DNA of 64,000 bases from Forficula auricularia (GCA_024734495.1 JALMQS010000070.1:18228306-18292305), one strand, 5' to 3'; shown: positions 44,607-55,899, counted from the first letter of the stretch. Notes: generated from the sequence alone by a model not told the origin. Numbers and translations are program-made.

Positions 44607-45171
44607 GATAAATATAAAGTAGAACATTTTGGCTGCCATCTATGAATCCAGGCTCGGTCTACTTTTCCACTAAACACTAAACACGTATGAGACATTATGA
44701 AATATTGTTCGTGATCATTAATCGAAATATGAAAATTTGTGTATTAGACCACTATAGTTCTCAACGCTCATATAAATTATCATTATTTAACTTATGAGAT
44801 ACGTATACATAAATCATCATCTAAATAAGACTGAAAATTATTGTTAAATTTAGACTTTAGCGTAAAATATGATATAGAATAAAACTTTACCCCTTTGAGA
44901 ATAATTTATTTTAATAATGTAAAATACTGGATTGTATGTATAATATGTGTATTATATACAATAATATTATTAATCTAGAAGAAACATCTGGCTGGGTTAA
45001 GTTAAATTAAATTTTAACTATATGGCTAATCCCAATCATGAGAAATGTTCCCGCTTGTGTTATATTATTTAATAGCCAAGGGTAGTTAGGTGGTGGTAAT
45101 TAATTAACTTGAACAATTCTAATAATATTATATATTACTAATCCGAAAACGTTTATTATGTGTATTTTTAG

Positions 45172-45448
45172 GGCGGTTGGGGCAAGCGAGGCTGGCAAAC
45201 TCTTCAGCCCATGTGGGGCAAACGCGCTCCCTGGGAACGCTTCCACGGCTCATGGGGAAAACGTCTCGACGGTGTCGATTTTGAGAGCGACCCTGCCCTC
45301 GCTACGGCCCTCCTCGCCTCCTACGATAGCGCAGAAAGTGACGAAGATTTGGGTGCTGATGGACCACTCTCTGCAGAGGAAAAACGAGCCTGGAGCCATC
45401 TACATGGAGCATGGGGAAAACGTGGATCCGACTGGAGCAATTTCAGAG
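45172..45448 (+). CDS. Mip: MIP/allatostatin-B precursor, main peptide exon
   Basis: The acceptor TATTTTTAG precedes, and the donor GAG/GTAAGC follows at 45449. Length is 277 bases, entered in phase 0 and left in phase 1. It begins GGWGKR, finishing peptide 3 (GWQELQ+GGW), then encodes GWQTLQPMW-GKR and APWERFHGSW-GKR. A 40-residue spacer rich in Asp/Glu/Ala follows (from LDGVDFESDPA, ending SAEEKR), then AWSHLHGAW-GKR, and GSDWSNFR with the first base of a Gly codon. All complete peptides have two Trp separated by six residues, an amidation Gly and Lys-Arg. The seventh needs one more residue and Trp from the next exon, which was not found before 64000. The exon is G+C-rich beside its introns. 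ORFs in other frames over it are shadows. Confidence 0.92.
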
Positions 45449-45627
45449 GTAAGCTCACCAACCAAACAACAATTATTGGGAATTTTGTTAAAGGAGAATG
45501 GTGAAACATTTTAAATAAAGTAAAGAAAATTTTTGAAATTTTTTAGAAACTTTTTAAAATTTTATAAAATACTAGATAGGTTTCACATAATTATCACATA
45601 TTTATGTGAAACCTACCTAGTATTTTT

Positions 45628-46309
45628 AACCGACTTCAAAAAAGGAGGGGGTTCTCTATTCGACTGATTTTTTTTTTTTGTGCCTATGTTACCTCATATC
45701 TCCGCCAATTGTCAACCGATTTTGAAAAATAATTTTGCATTGGGTCCAGTCTAGCTTCCGATTGGTCCCATTTTTTTCGATTTTTTTTCATAGGTATTAG
45801 ACCTTTTTTATTAGGTTTGTTTAGACCTAACCGATTTCGATGGTTCTTTTTTTATCCGAAAGGGGGTGTCTTAGGGATGGTGTCATAATAATTTGGTCAA
45901 GTTCTGATGATATGATCACTATTAATAACATCACTAAAAAGAGAAAAATAAAAAATTTTAAGAAAAAATAAAAACCGACTTCAAAAAATTAAATGCAACA
46001 AATAAAATACACTAAAAGGTATAAAATAATTATTATCTTATTTAGTTACAACTAAACGACGAAATATTAACACGAAATTACTTTTTGAAGTCGGTGCCAA
46101 ACAAACTATACCTATAAGCGAGCGTACCCGGCAAACGTACTAAGTAAGATCCGTCGAATGCGATTCATAAAAGGTATATGTTTGGCACCGACTTCAAAAA
46201 GTAATTTCGTGTTAATATTTCGTCGTTTAGTTGTAACTAAATAAGATAATAATTATTTTATACAATTTAGTGTATTTTATTTGTTGCATTTAATTTTTTG
46301 AAGTCGGTT
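45628..46309. mobile_element. Fold-back element, copy of 4433-5137
   Basis: AACCGACTTCAAAAAAGG at the start, GAAGTCGGTT at the end, and an inner fold-back (about 45973-46100 against 46180-46309). It starts 180 bases after the MIP exon donor. Just before it, TAGATAGGTTTCACATAA is inverted as TTATGTGAAACCTACCTA, a separate hairpin at about 45575-45622. Confidence 0.7.
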
Positions 46310-46771
46310 TTTATTTTTTTCTTAAAAATTTTTTATATTTTAAATTTTAAAAAGTTTCTAAAATTTTTTTGAAAAATTTGCTTTATTTATTTTATTGAGA
46401 AACCTGATACGCTATCTGGTGGTCTAAATGAATACTAGCCACCGTGGGCTAAATATTTAAGCCATGGCCATGATCGCCAACTGGGAGTTTTCCCCTAAAT
46501 TTTGGGAGAAAAAAGTTTCACGGATTTTTTTTAGGGGAAAAATGTTTAGGGTTTTTTTTTTTAGGCGTAAAAAAAGCTTTCCATGGATTTTACCAAATTT
46601 TTAATCTATAAAAATTTAATTTCTTTATTTACAATAAATAAGTTTTCGGATGTTATGTATCATTTTTATTTGAATTACCTACATTAATTTGATGTATAAT
46701 TTAAGCAAAAAAAAAAAAAAGTAAAAATAATAATTACATTTTACGAAATGTCAGTTTATGGGTTTTTGAAG
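46310..46771. other. AT-rich noncoding
   Basis: TTTAGGGGAAAA-type words and an A-run near 46710 are present. Nothing was recognised. Confidence 0.35.
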
Positions 46772-47530
46772 TGAAACTTCTTTAGCGATGTATTTGTTTG
46801 ATTTTTTTATTACAATAAAGAACACATGACTCAATAGAGGAGAAATAATTTTCGCAAAACCCACTAATATTTCATGACAAATAAAATTGATTAAAATTAG
46901 GAAATTTAAATTATTATTTTAAAACCCTCTAATATTTCATGACAAATAAAATTTATTAAAATTAGAAAATTGAAATTATTATTTTAAAACCCACTAATAT
47001 TTCATGAGAAATAAAATTTATTTAAATTAGGAAATTTAAATTTTTATTTTAAAACCCACTAATATTTCATGACAAATAAAATTTATTAAGATTAGGAAAT
47101 TTAAATTATTATTTTAAAACCCTCTAATATTTCATGACAAATAAAATTTATTAAAATTAGAAAATTGAAATTATTATTTTAAAACCCACTAATATTTCAT
47201 GAGAAATAAAATTTATTTAAATTAGGAAATTTAAATTATTATTTTAAAACCCACTAATATTTCATGACAAATAAAATTTATTAAAATTAGGAAATTTAAA
47301 TTATTATTTTAAAACCCTCTAATATTTCATGACAAATAAAATTTATTAAAATTAGAAAATTGAAATTATTATTTTAAAACCCACTAATATTTCATGAGAA
47401 ATAAAATTTATTTAAATTAGGAAATTTAAATTTTTATTTTAAAACCCACTAATATTTCATGACAAATAAAATTTATTAAGAATAGGAAATTTAAATTATT
47501 TCAATAATATCTACGTCTAAAGAAGTTTCA
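46772..47530. mobile_element. TIR element built around a tandem array
   Basis: TGAAACTTCTTTAG (46772-46785) is inverted at CTAAAGAAGTTTCA (47517-47530). The middle is the 65-bp array of 46856-47505. Short unique arms lie between array and ends. There is no transposase, so it is non-autonomous. Superfamily unknown. Confidence 0.6.
46856..47505. repeat. 65-bp satellite in a 195-bp higher-order pattern
   Basis: Ten units start with AAAACCC at 46856, 46921, 46986, 47051, 47116, 47181, 47246, 47311, 47376 and 47441, exactly 65 bases apart. Three variants alternate. A has CCCACT and GACAAAT. B has CCCTCT and AGAAAATTGAAATT. C has CCCACT, GAGAAAT and TTTAAATTAGG. The order is ABC ABC ABC A, with A units after the first carrying small changes. 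Confidence 0.9.
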
Positions 47531-48265
47531 TTTCCTCCATGAGTTTATGTGGATGAGGCTCACACATATGTTTTTGTTAATTTCACCCCTTTTAGGGCGT
47601 TTTGACATTTGACATTACTTTTAGAGGAAAAAATTCAAGTGTTGGCAACACTGGAAATACCTGTTAGGGGTTTTTGGCGTTTGAGACGTTTAAAATTAGC
47701 AATTTGCTTAAAGAATAAATGTGATTATGTATTTATTTATTAGCTTGCATCGAAATTAATTATCTTAAATACTCGGATCTAAATTACCTTTAGTTTTAAC
47801 TTTGAGCTAATATCAATAAATCCTCTCGACAACTGCTTAATTTGAGTTAAAATCCGTTTCAATTATCGGTAGACGCAAAAATATATATACCTATACATAT
47901 ATTTTAATTTTACTTTTAGTTTTCGCCCCTACATTGGAACCAATTCATTTCTATTTAAACCCTCCTCGGTTATTCCCCACCCTATTTAAAGGGGGATGAA
48001 ATATGAATTGGAACTCCAATCTCGTTCACTTTCCAACCCTCTTCTCAAATATACATTGGGACGTGATGAAAATTTCACCTATTTCTATTCACAGAGCTTA
48101 ATCCTTGAAAATATCATTTTTATTAACTGCTGTGGTTTTAAACCTATATAGATATATATTCGAGTTTCAGCCATTATCTCTTAAAATCTAGCAGAAAATG
48201 GTGGGCTCTCTGCTTGATTAAAAAAAATCAATTAATTATTATTAATACACTGATTAGAGGAAGGT
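47531..48265. other. AT-rich noncoding, nothing recognised
   Basis: The stretch at 47930-48100 is somewhat less AT-rich and has no relative in the window. Confidence 0.35.
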
Positions 48266-48269
48266 TTAA

Positions 48270-48712
48270 AATTCCTTTAAATATGGGGTGGGGCAGAGCA
48301 CTTTGCTTATTTAGAAATTCAATTAAGAAAAAAGTAACCCAGATATGTATTTAATTCTTTGAACAGCATCAAGTACAACGTATAAATTTTATATTTACAC
48401 AGTTTTAAGGATGATATCAAACAGATGGCTCCCATTATTCTCAATACACTGCGTCATCTCCTTGAGAGGCGATCTGCACTGGCCAGCACGGCTGTTTTTT
48501 ATGATCGAAACTTCCGAGTTCGATTAACTCAGTATATTGAGAATAATGGACGCCATTTGCCTCATATCATCTTTAAAACTGTGTAAATATAAAATTTAAA
48601 CGTTGTACTTGATGGTCTTCAAAGAATTAAATATATATCTGATTTATTTTTTTCTTAATTGAATTTCTAAATAAGCAAATTGTTCTGCCTCAGCCATATT
48701 TTAAATACAAGT
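48270..48712. repeat. Large fold-back element, ~150-bp arms
   Basis: The left arm (GCTTATTTAGAAATTCAATT, ... AAATTTTATATTTACACAGT) is inverted on the right (ACTGTGTAAATATAAAATTT, ... AATTGAATTTCTAAATAAGC). The loop, about 48450-48530, is GC-richer (GGCGATCTGCACTGGCCAGC). The arms have small differences. No ORF. Confidence 0.75.
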
Positions 48713-48764
48713 GGATTAAATACTTTAGTTTAATTTTTGTCTATATGCATTAGGATTTTTATTT

Positions 48765-48950
48765 TATCTTATAAATGAGCAATTCTTGTATGAATATAAA
48801 ATCAGTTTCGCGAAAACGGCTCTAACGATTTCAATGAAAATCTCTGATCAAGCGTTTTTTATGTTGAGAAATCGAGTGTTTTCGAGTAACTTTAATTTGA
48901 TAAGTTTTTTTTTTTTTTTAATTAAACTAATATTAACAGGTCAAAGAATT
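48765..48950 (+). mobile_element. Helitron-like 5' part
   Basis: ATAAATGAGCAATTCTTG, CGCGAAAACGGCTCTAACGA and TTAATTTGATAAGTTTTT in family order. Confidence 0.5.
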
Positions 48951-49159
48951 TTTTTTTAAATTAAAATATAATCTGATATAATAGTATTATCTTCTCTATA
49001 ATATATTAAGATAATGACCTCAAATCGGATTAAACTAATAAGCTTCAGTTTTCTAGCTCAAAAACTCTTTTTGTTGACAAAAAAAAAATTTATCTCTAAA
49101 ATATTCAAAATCCATATGGCGTCTTAAAAAAGCTTTCTAATTTAAATAATTTAATTAAT

Positions 49160-49500
49160 AGTACCTGGAAGAACCAAGCTTTCTTTGCTCGGTAATTATT
49201 TGTTGTTCATAATTATTGTTTATTCAATCAACCCCTTGATTTGTTTTGATTCAACCACATGATTCATTATTATTCAACCACTACATATTAATAATTAGTT
49301 TAATAATAAAAAACGCCTATTAAAATATTTTTTTCCAAAATTAAGTCCTGGTTATATAATATAATATATATTTTTAAATAAATTATTGGTGATTTTTTTA
49401 TTCTATTAAACAATTCAGTTCTTTATAAAAAATGACATTCATAAAACGATAAATAATAATTCAAACGTTTCGAGAAAAAAATATATTATATATTTGGAGA
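49160..49500 (-). mobile_element. Helitron-like 3' part
   Basis: AGTACCTGGAAGAACCAAGC with a GCTCGGTAATT mark at 49163-49198 is the inverted 3' terminus. The interior (TTGTTTTGATTCAACCACAT, TGATTCATTATTATTCAAC) matches minus-strand forms of the 24730-25345 and 43960-44020 blocks. Confidence 0.5.
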
Positions 49501-49739
49501 AATGATAAATCTGTTAAAAACGTCCTGGAGAATCAGCCCATAATATTTCTCCAGGGTCTTTGAGAAAAATAACCTGACCCAGCCTATTGTCTGCAGAGAA
49601 CGAAAACCTTTTAAGAATCCAAACTTAGAATTCGTTCAATGAAAATTAATTTAAAAAAAGCCCTACCAAAATTATCATGTTTTTGTTAAAACCTGGTTAG
49701 ATTGATTCCTCATTATTGAAAATGGATAATAAAATAGTA

Positions 49740-49950
49740 TAAGCTGTTTTTGAGACACACCTGTAAATAATTACTTTAATTAATTAATTAAAAACCATTG
49801 AATTTAAATTTATTCGAAGATTAGATCCTGACAGATCAATGTATCGACCCAAAAACTCTATAATCCGAGAATTTTATCGAAAATCGCTAGAGCCATTTTC
49901 GAGAAACTGATCCTATATATACAAAAATTGCTTATTTAATAGTAAAAGAT
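49740..49950 (-). mobile_element. Helitron-like 5' part
   Basis: On the plus strand: TAAATAATTACTTTAATTAA, AGATCCTGACAGATCAATG, AAATCGCTAGAGCCATTTTC and TTGCTTATTTAATAGT, i.e. the family inverted. Confidence 0.5.
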
Positions 49951-51210
49951 TAAAATTGCCTTTGAATTAAAGTAGAATATTATAAAAAGCAATCTTTAAT
50001 AAATGAAAAAGTAAAATCATTTACAAAACTTGGTATGCTTTCTTTAATCAGAATATTAATTTGAAATCTAGAGGGGGTAGGAATGAAAGGAAGGAAGAGA
50101 TAATTAGAGTTTGAAGTAAGACTTTCTTTACCTTCATTAGATAATTTATTATCTCCAAAAGATGCTGAGATTATTAATAATAATAATAAAATTCACTTTC
50201 CGATCATTATTATTTAAGTTGACGATCAAATCTCCCTCTCGAGGGATATTCTTTAATCATTTCGCTGACATGCTTCTTTAATATATACCCGAGTCTATAT
50301 AGATACCTATTATCAGATACCTTTTTTTTCTTCTTTTTGATTTATTCCAATCAATACGGCCTCATCCTCCTCACTCCTTGACTAAATCTTCTTGACTTTT
50401 AAGCTTTTAATTAATTTTTTTAGCTATTTTTTGATAATATTTATTGAAATTTTCTTAGCTCCTATATAAAATAAAACTACTTTCCCCTACCCTCATATAT
50501 AGATATATATAGTATAATATGAATTTCATTATTAAAGAAAAATCACTATTTACGCACACTTATCATTTTTTACGTAGGAAAACTACAAATTTTTACATAA
50601 ACATAGCGAATTTAATCAAAATACTTAGAGCTATTTTCGAGAAAATTTAAAAAGTCTAATTCCATTAATGAAGGTGTGTATATATAAATATATAGTATAT
50701 ATTAATGTGGTCGTGGCGTATACAAGTACCAGAGTATTCTAATACATGGTATTGGTATTTAAAAGTAGGTGTTAAGAGCCATTTATAGACAAAAAATACC
50801 AATTTTCGAAAAAATTGGAAAAAAGTGAAATTTTTGACAAGGGCTAGTACCGGTTTTACTGAACCGAAATGGATGAAATTATTTTCATTTTACGTAGAAT
50901 TTAAAGAGCTTTAATTTATTTAATGAATATCTTTGATTTGATAAACCGTTTTAGAGTTATTCAAGAAAAACTGATAAAACCTTGAAATTTGCTCATTTTG
51001 AGGGGGCGCAGCGTAAATTCCATAATTCAGATTTGAGTAGTAAATTGGGGAACCAATAAAGGTATTATAGCAATAAAACCTTTACTGGTAGATAATTTTT
51101 TTATATGTAACTAAAAATTTGAGCATCTATTTTTGAAAATATTTGGAATGTTTTTCAAAAATCAAATCAGGTTCAGATTAACCCAGATGTATTTTAAAAT
51201 AGACAGAATT
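49951..51210. other. AT-rich noncoding, nothing recognised
   Basis: The stretch at 50700-51180 has a few less AT-rich phrases (GGGCTAGTACCGGTTTTACT) but no recognised relative. Confidence 0.35.
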
Positions 51211-51218
51211 CAATCTTT

Positions 51219-51330
51219 AGGACAAATTCTAAGATTTTAGTAGAAATATTATTAAATTGCGATATCAGAGGGGATTCATCCCCTCAGGAGTCGAACCTGA
51301 GATTTCTACTAAAATCTTAGCATTTGTCCT
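51219..51330. repeat. Hairpin element with 30-bp arms
   Basis: AGGACAAATTCTAAGATTTT and TAGTAGAAAT (51219-51248) are inverted at 51302-51330. The loop contains its own small hairpin GAGGGGATTCATCCCCTC and a TCGAACCTGAGA word. Confidence 0.7.
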
Positions 51331-51676
51331 AAATCTCTTTAAAATAATTCTTTTATATTCCCTTTATTCATGTAATTTGACTGGGTTATAAAATAAAGTG
51401 CCAATTTTAGTATTTATGGGCTAAAAAACCTGTAGATACATAAACATAGGGTAAGAGCTGTTTTCGAGAAATTAAAAAAAAAACTGTTATTTCAATAAAG
51501 TAAAGTGCCAAATTAATATCAATTTAAATAAAATAAAATGTTTGAAAAATTTTAATATTATTTTTTATTTTTAAATATAATATAAATACTTTGAATTATA
51601 ATATATATACTTTGATTTGTAAGAAGCTATGTGTGGGTAGTAAGACACTCATAATAAATTGCTTTATTCAATAAAT

Positions 51677-52410
51677 CTACTCTTATTAAAAGAGCAAAAA
51701 TTGTATATTTATTTGTATCTTGGTTATATTTTGAAAACGACTCTACCGATTTTGATTAAATTCACGGGTTAGGGGGTTTTTGGGGTGACAATTCGATCTG
51801 TCACTGTCTCATCTTCGACAAAATGGTTTTTGATGGGCTTTATCGTAATCAAATTAATTATTCTCAGGTAGACAAATCCCATTCTTAGGGTTTTAAAAAA
51901 GGTCTCCCTTTTCCTTTTGTACCCAGGGAGACAATGGGTTGCCTTAATTCATTGTTCTCAAAGGCCTTGAAGAAGTATTGTGATTGTGGATTTTAACATA
52001 TTTTGTTCTCCCTAAACGTTAGAACTATTAAAAAACGTTTTATAATTGTTTTTATAAAGAACTTTATTTATTTAATAGAATAAAAAATAATCAAGAATTT
52101 ATTTAAAAATATATTTCGCATAAGCAGGTCTCAATTTTTCTGAAAAAACTACACATTTTGATAGGTTTTATTTATTAACAATTGGATGAATAAAAATGAA
52201 TCATTAGGTTGAATCAAAACAGGTGCAGTGGTGGGGGATCCGGGGGTAGGGCGAGGTTTCGGGGGTGGGGTCAAGCGGGGTGGGGGTACAGTGGGCGAAT
52301 ACTATATATATTTGTATTTTTTTTTAATTTGAAAACGGCTCTCAAATAAAAATCGACCTTTTTATCAGAATTTTAAATTAAAAATAATATTAAAATAAAG
52401 GTTTTAATTG
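51677..52410 (+). mobile_element. Helitron-like element, copy of 43483-44275
   Basis: Same ordered blocks as the 43483 copy, starting TCTACTCTTATTAAAAGAGC and ending after AAAATAATATTAAAATAAAG. The terminal hairpin is missing. An extra segment (CAATGGGTTGCCTTAATTCA) is present near 51930-51980. Directly after it, 52415-52565 shares CATGACAACGG-, GACACAGA-type blocks with 57295-57445. Confidence 0.6.
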
Positions 52411-52569
52411 ATTGTTTAGTGCCTTCTATCATGACAACGGCTTAAAATCTCATTATTTTTCAAATTTTAAGAGACCAACATTTAATCAAATAATCAAAAA
52501 CATACATTTTGATATAAAACAAAGTTTTTACGACTTGAATTATCATGGATAGTGGAATTCTGACACAGA

Positions 52570-53060
52570 TAAAACATACCTATCATATTTTAAAATGATT
52601 TTTCTATAAGTTTTAAATATTTTTAAGCATATGAGCAGCAACAACAACAACAAAAAATTTGACCACAATGTTCACCTTGAATTTGACGTATTAATAGTGA
52701 ATGTATTATTTCAATTCAACTCTAGAATGTGTGTGTGTGTGTGTGTTGATTCTTTATTGGTTTGAATTTAAATGAACTTTAGTTTTTATCATTGGCCACA
52801 GAAATCCTCCGTTCCGGTGATAATGTGGTCAAGTTTGGTTCAGTGGATTGAATTTTAAAATAATTCTCATTTTTCATATATACGCAGCCCTAAATATTAT
52901 TATTTATTCGAAAATCATTATTTTTGATTCGTTATATCTGAAATTGAATATGATTTCAATTTTATTAATTACACATCATAAAATAACGAAAATTAAATTA
53001 AATTCAATCAATTTATTTATTAATTTACTCCCACAACCCCCGAAGTTTACAACGATTGAT
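52570..53060. other. AT-rich noncoding with (GT)n
   Basis: (CAA)n lies near 52638 and (GT)n at 52729-52746. The small ORF at 52848-53084 shows nothing recognisable. Confidence 0.4.
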
Positions 53061-53202
53061 TTTGCCTATGCTATAATTCGCTAATATAGGAGAAAATCGG
53101 TGTAAATGTGTATTGGGTTTATTAGCGATAGGGTTTCTTTTTTTCAGCAGGGGAAACTTTTTACTTATTCCCTTTAAAAACAATAGATAGATAGATTGCA
53201 AG

Positions 53203-53556
53203 CAAGGGCGGATCCAGGAGTTTTTTATGGGGGGGGGGGGGGGAGAATGTATATAAGGTGCCCGATGTATATAAGATCTACTTTTTATCTCGAAATTGTG
53301 TCACGATCGAATTGTCCAAGCGGTGGGGGGGGGGGGGGGGTGTCAGAGACGCCGCCTCCCTCCCCACACAAAATGAAAAAAAAAATAATAAATGTTTGTA
53401 TATTTTAAGTTCATTAAAATAAAATAAAAATGTTATAAATTCCCTGTCGATTTGGCCGCCGTTTTTTGGCATCTGCGTGCGACGCACGTGTTGCACTCCC
53501 GCCAAGCACGGGCCTCTATGGGAAGGCAGTCGCCCCCCCCCCTAGATCCGCCCTTG
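53203..53556. mobile_element. Complete hAT-type MITE, 354 bp
   Basis: The ends CAAGGGCGGATCCAG and CTAGATCCGCCCTTG are flanked by perfect 8-bp duplications ATTGCAAG (53195-53202 and 53557-53564). It holds long G-runs, ATCTACTTTTTATCTCG, the GGCATCTGCGTGCGACGCAC block and a C-run. Relatives: 2077-2353 and 24856-25124. ORFs across it are not genes. Confidence 0.9.
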
Positions 53557-54488
53557 ATTGCAAGAAGGTGTATTTTATTAATATACAAGTGTGTACCAAA
53601 TTTCAGCTAGCTAAATTAACTATACAATATTTATTAATCAACTCTCTTGCACTCCAAGATTTTGATTTTGATGTAATTCAATAATATATAGGAAAAAATC
53701 TTGTGGGTATGTGTTCGATAGGGTTTCTTTTTTCAGCAGGAAAATGTATTCATTCTCTTTAAGGAGAATCCATAAATAGATAGATTGTCATGAAGAGGTG
53801 ATTTATTAGTATATCTTTTGTGTGCCAAATTTCAGCTCTCTCTCACACTCAAATATTCGTTCATTGGAAACGATTGGTTTTGATTATGCTGTAATTCACT
53901 AATATAGGGAACATTTTGATTCGTTAGAATTCGATAGGGTTTCTTTTTTTAAGCAAACGGAAAATCACCTTTTCTCTTTAATAAGAATAGATAGATTGGG
54001 ATAGAATTTATTAATACACATTTGGGTGCCAAATTTCATAACCGCAAATTGAGTTTTGTTTGTACAAAGGTCGACATGGTTAGAGCACAAAGTAAGTATG
54101 TTGTTTACACTTCAGCGAAATGATAGATACTGATTTTTATAGGGAAATGATGACGCTTTAACATGAATATAGTTACAAGATGATCCGATGCGATTTAATG
54201 CTAGTTACGCCATCTTTTATAAATCCCTCAAAACATATTTGTACACCTAATATCTAAATTAGCTACAACCATTCAAGAATATATAATGTTTCGATTTTTT
54301 CTGGTTCAGTGAATTGATCTCACAGTCCAAGATTTTGATTATACTGTAATTCACTAATATAAAAGAAAACCTTGATGGATTTGTGACCGATAGGGTTTCT
54401 TTTTTCAGCAGGGAAAATTACAAATTCTTTTTAAAGAGTAGGTTTATATAGATTGGCATGAAGGTGTAATTTATCAATACACATTGTA

Positions 54489-55827
54489 ACGTAGAACGGG
54501 GCTATTCTATTAATAAACACTTTTTGCACTTTTTTAGTTGTATCTTGAAAAAACTTAAACTTATTTTTATCCAAAACGTATTTTTGATAGGTCTCCCTAC
54601 AAGTATTATATTTCACAAAAGGAAATTGGACCCCTTACTTTAGGAGGCCCAAAAATTTTTTTTAAGGAATGTCCAAAATTACACCATGACCCGGGGATAT
54701 TTTGGAAATAGTGAAAATAAGGTGAATTATAGAGTTTATCCTTGTGTAGAGAACAAAAATGAATTTTTTTGTTGTTGTTTGAAAAAAAATTTTTAGGCAG
54801 TTATAAAAAAGTCTTGATAAGTTTTGACAATATAATTTTTTATACATTTTTGGGTTTTTTTCTTGTACGCCTAAGTCGCAGACAGTGCCGTTCCTGGGGT
54901 GGCGAACGCCTGCGTGCAAGAATAATTTTGTGCGCCCCTATATACTATGCTTAAATTTTGATGATAAGGCCATTTTTCTAATCATTTTTAGTTTGAGGTT
55001 TAAACTGAATAGTTTCCTTATAGACTAAAGTCACTTTAGTGTAAGTGTTTGGTTATGAAAATGGGCGTAATAAAATAAAACAACGAAAAAATATGACAAA
55101 AAATTTATTTTCGTCATCAAATAAAATAGACTATTAACGTACAATATAGGTCATAAATAAAACACGTCCATTCGGAAATTAACAAAAAATCTAATATAAC
55201 TCAATTCAATCAACTGAGTGAATTGAGTTAAAACTCTCAAACGGCGCTCAACGCAAACAAATCCGTTAACTTGAAAATGTGCAAGATCTGTCTAATACCT
55301 AAGTACCTAATTATCAAATAACAAGGTAGTTTTAGAACATAACACGTCTTGCTTTTGCAGATGCAAGCTCATTGATCATTTCATTGTGATCGATGGCTTC
55401 ACATATTTTATTTTATTTTTTATTTTAGTAAATTCCAGTGTAGAAGCAAAGTGTAGAAGTTACTTCTTATATTAGTTTACTGTTTCTTCCTGTAATCAAA
55501 GTTTACAGCTTTGCTATAATTTGATTTTTAATACCTTTAATGCCGATTTTTCTTCCAATTAGAAGTGCGTTTTTGCAAGAGTAGCGAATAGTTGAATTTG
55601 GCGCCCCTTAAATTGGGCGCCTGCGTGCGGGGCATTCGCTGCATACCCGCCAGGAACGGCACTGGTCGCAGAAACCAGATGCGGGATTTACAGTGTTTCC
55701 TTTCCGACTGAGAGAGGTTCTGTTCACAAATTCTGAAGAGCTCAGTTTTAGCAGCGTTGCCAAATCTAAAAAGAAAATCGCAATTTCTAAAATAACCCCG
55801 CATTTCTAGAATAGTCCCGTTCTACGG
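54489..55827. mobile_element. Tc1/mariner-like MITE carrying a nested hAT
   Basis: ACGTAGAACGGGGCTATTCT at the left is inverted at AGAATAGTCCCGTTCTACGG on the right, with TA on each side (54487-54488 and 55828-55829). Without the nested element and its duplication it would be about 549 bp. No transposase signature was seen in the remainder. Confidence 0.7.
54883..55664. mobile_element. hAT-type element, 782 bp, nested
   Basis: The ends CAGTGCCGTTCCTGG and CCAGGAACGGCACTG are perfect inverted repeats, flanked by perfect 8-bp duplications GTCGCAGA (54875-54882 and 55665-55672). Near both ends are the related GGCGAACGCCTGCGTGC and GCGCCTGCGTGCGGGGCATT. The interior has no intact ORF; the 88-residue minus-strand ORF at 55537-55803 runs across the border and is not a gene. 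Confidence 0.9.
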
Positions 55828-55899
55828 TATACCAAATTTCAGCTAGGTAAATTAGCTAGAACTTTTCGAAAATATAATGATTCAATTTTTTCTGTTTTT

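Larger units (their letters stand above)
13123..45448 (+). other. Mip: Myoinhibitory peptide (allatostatin-B) gene, partial
   Basis: This is the gene-level entry for three coding exons: 13123-13299, 27007-27078 and 45172-45448. Joined, they give 175 codons: a signal peptide, a propeptide, six complete W-X6-W peptides each followed by GKR, an acidic spacer, and the start of a seventh peptide. MIPs are amidated neuropeptides of the insect nervous system and gut. Established roles of the family include inhibition of visceral muscle and, in some insects, of juvenile hormone synthesis, acting through the sex peptide/MIP receptor. Introns are 13,707 and 18,093 bases, and no other coding exon was found in them. 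The 5' untranslated exon is not located and the 3' end lies beyond 64000. Confidence 0.88.

Noticed and set aside
45158..45514. 118-residue plus-strand ORF and 62-residue minus-strand ORF over exon 3
   Set aside because: They are shadows of the MIP reading frame, which alone gives the repeated W-X6-W-GKR pattern.
46856..47505. CRISPR-like regular spacing
   Set aside because: The whole 65-bp unit repeats with no unique spacers, and the genome is eukaryotic. It is a satellite.
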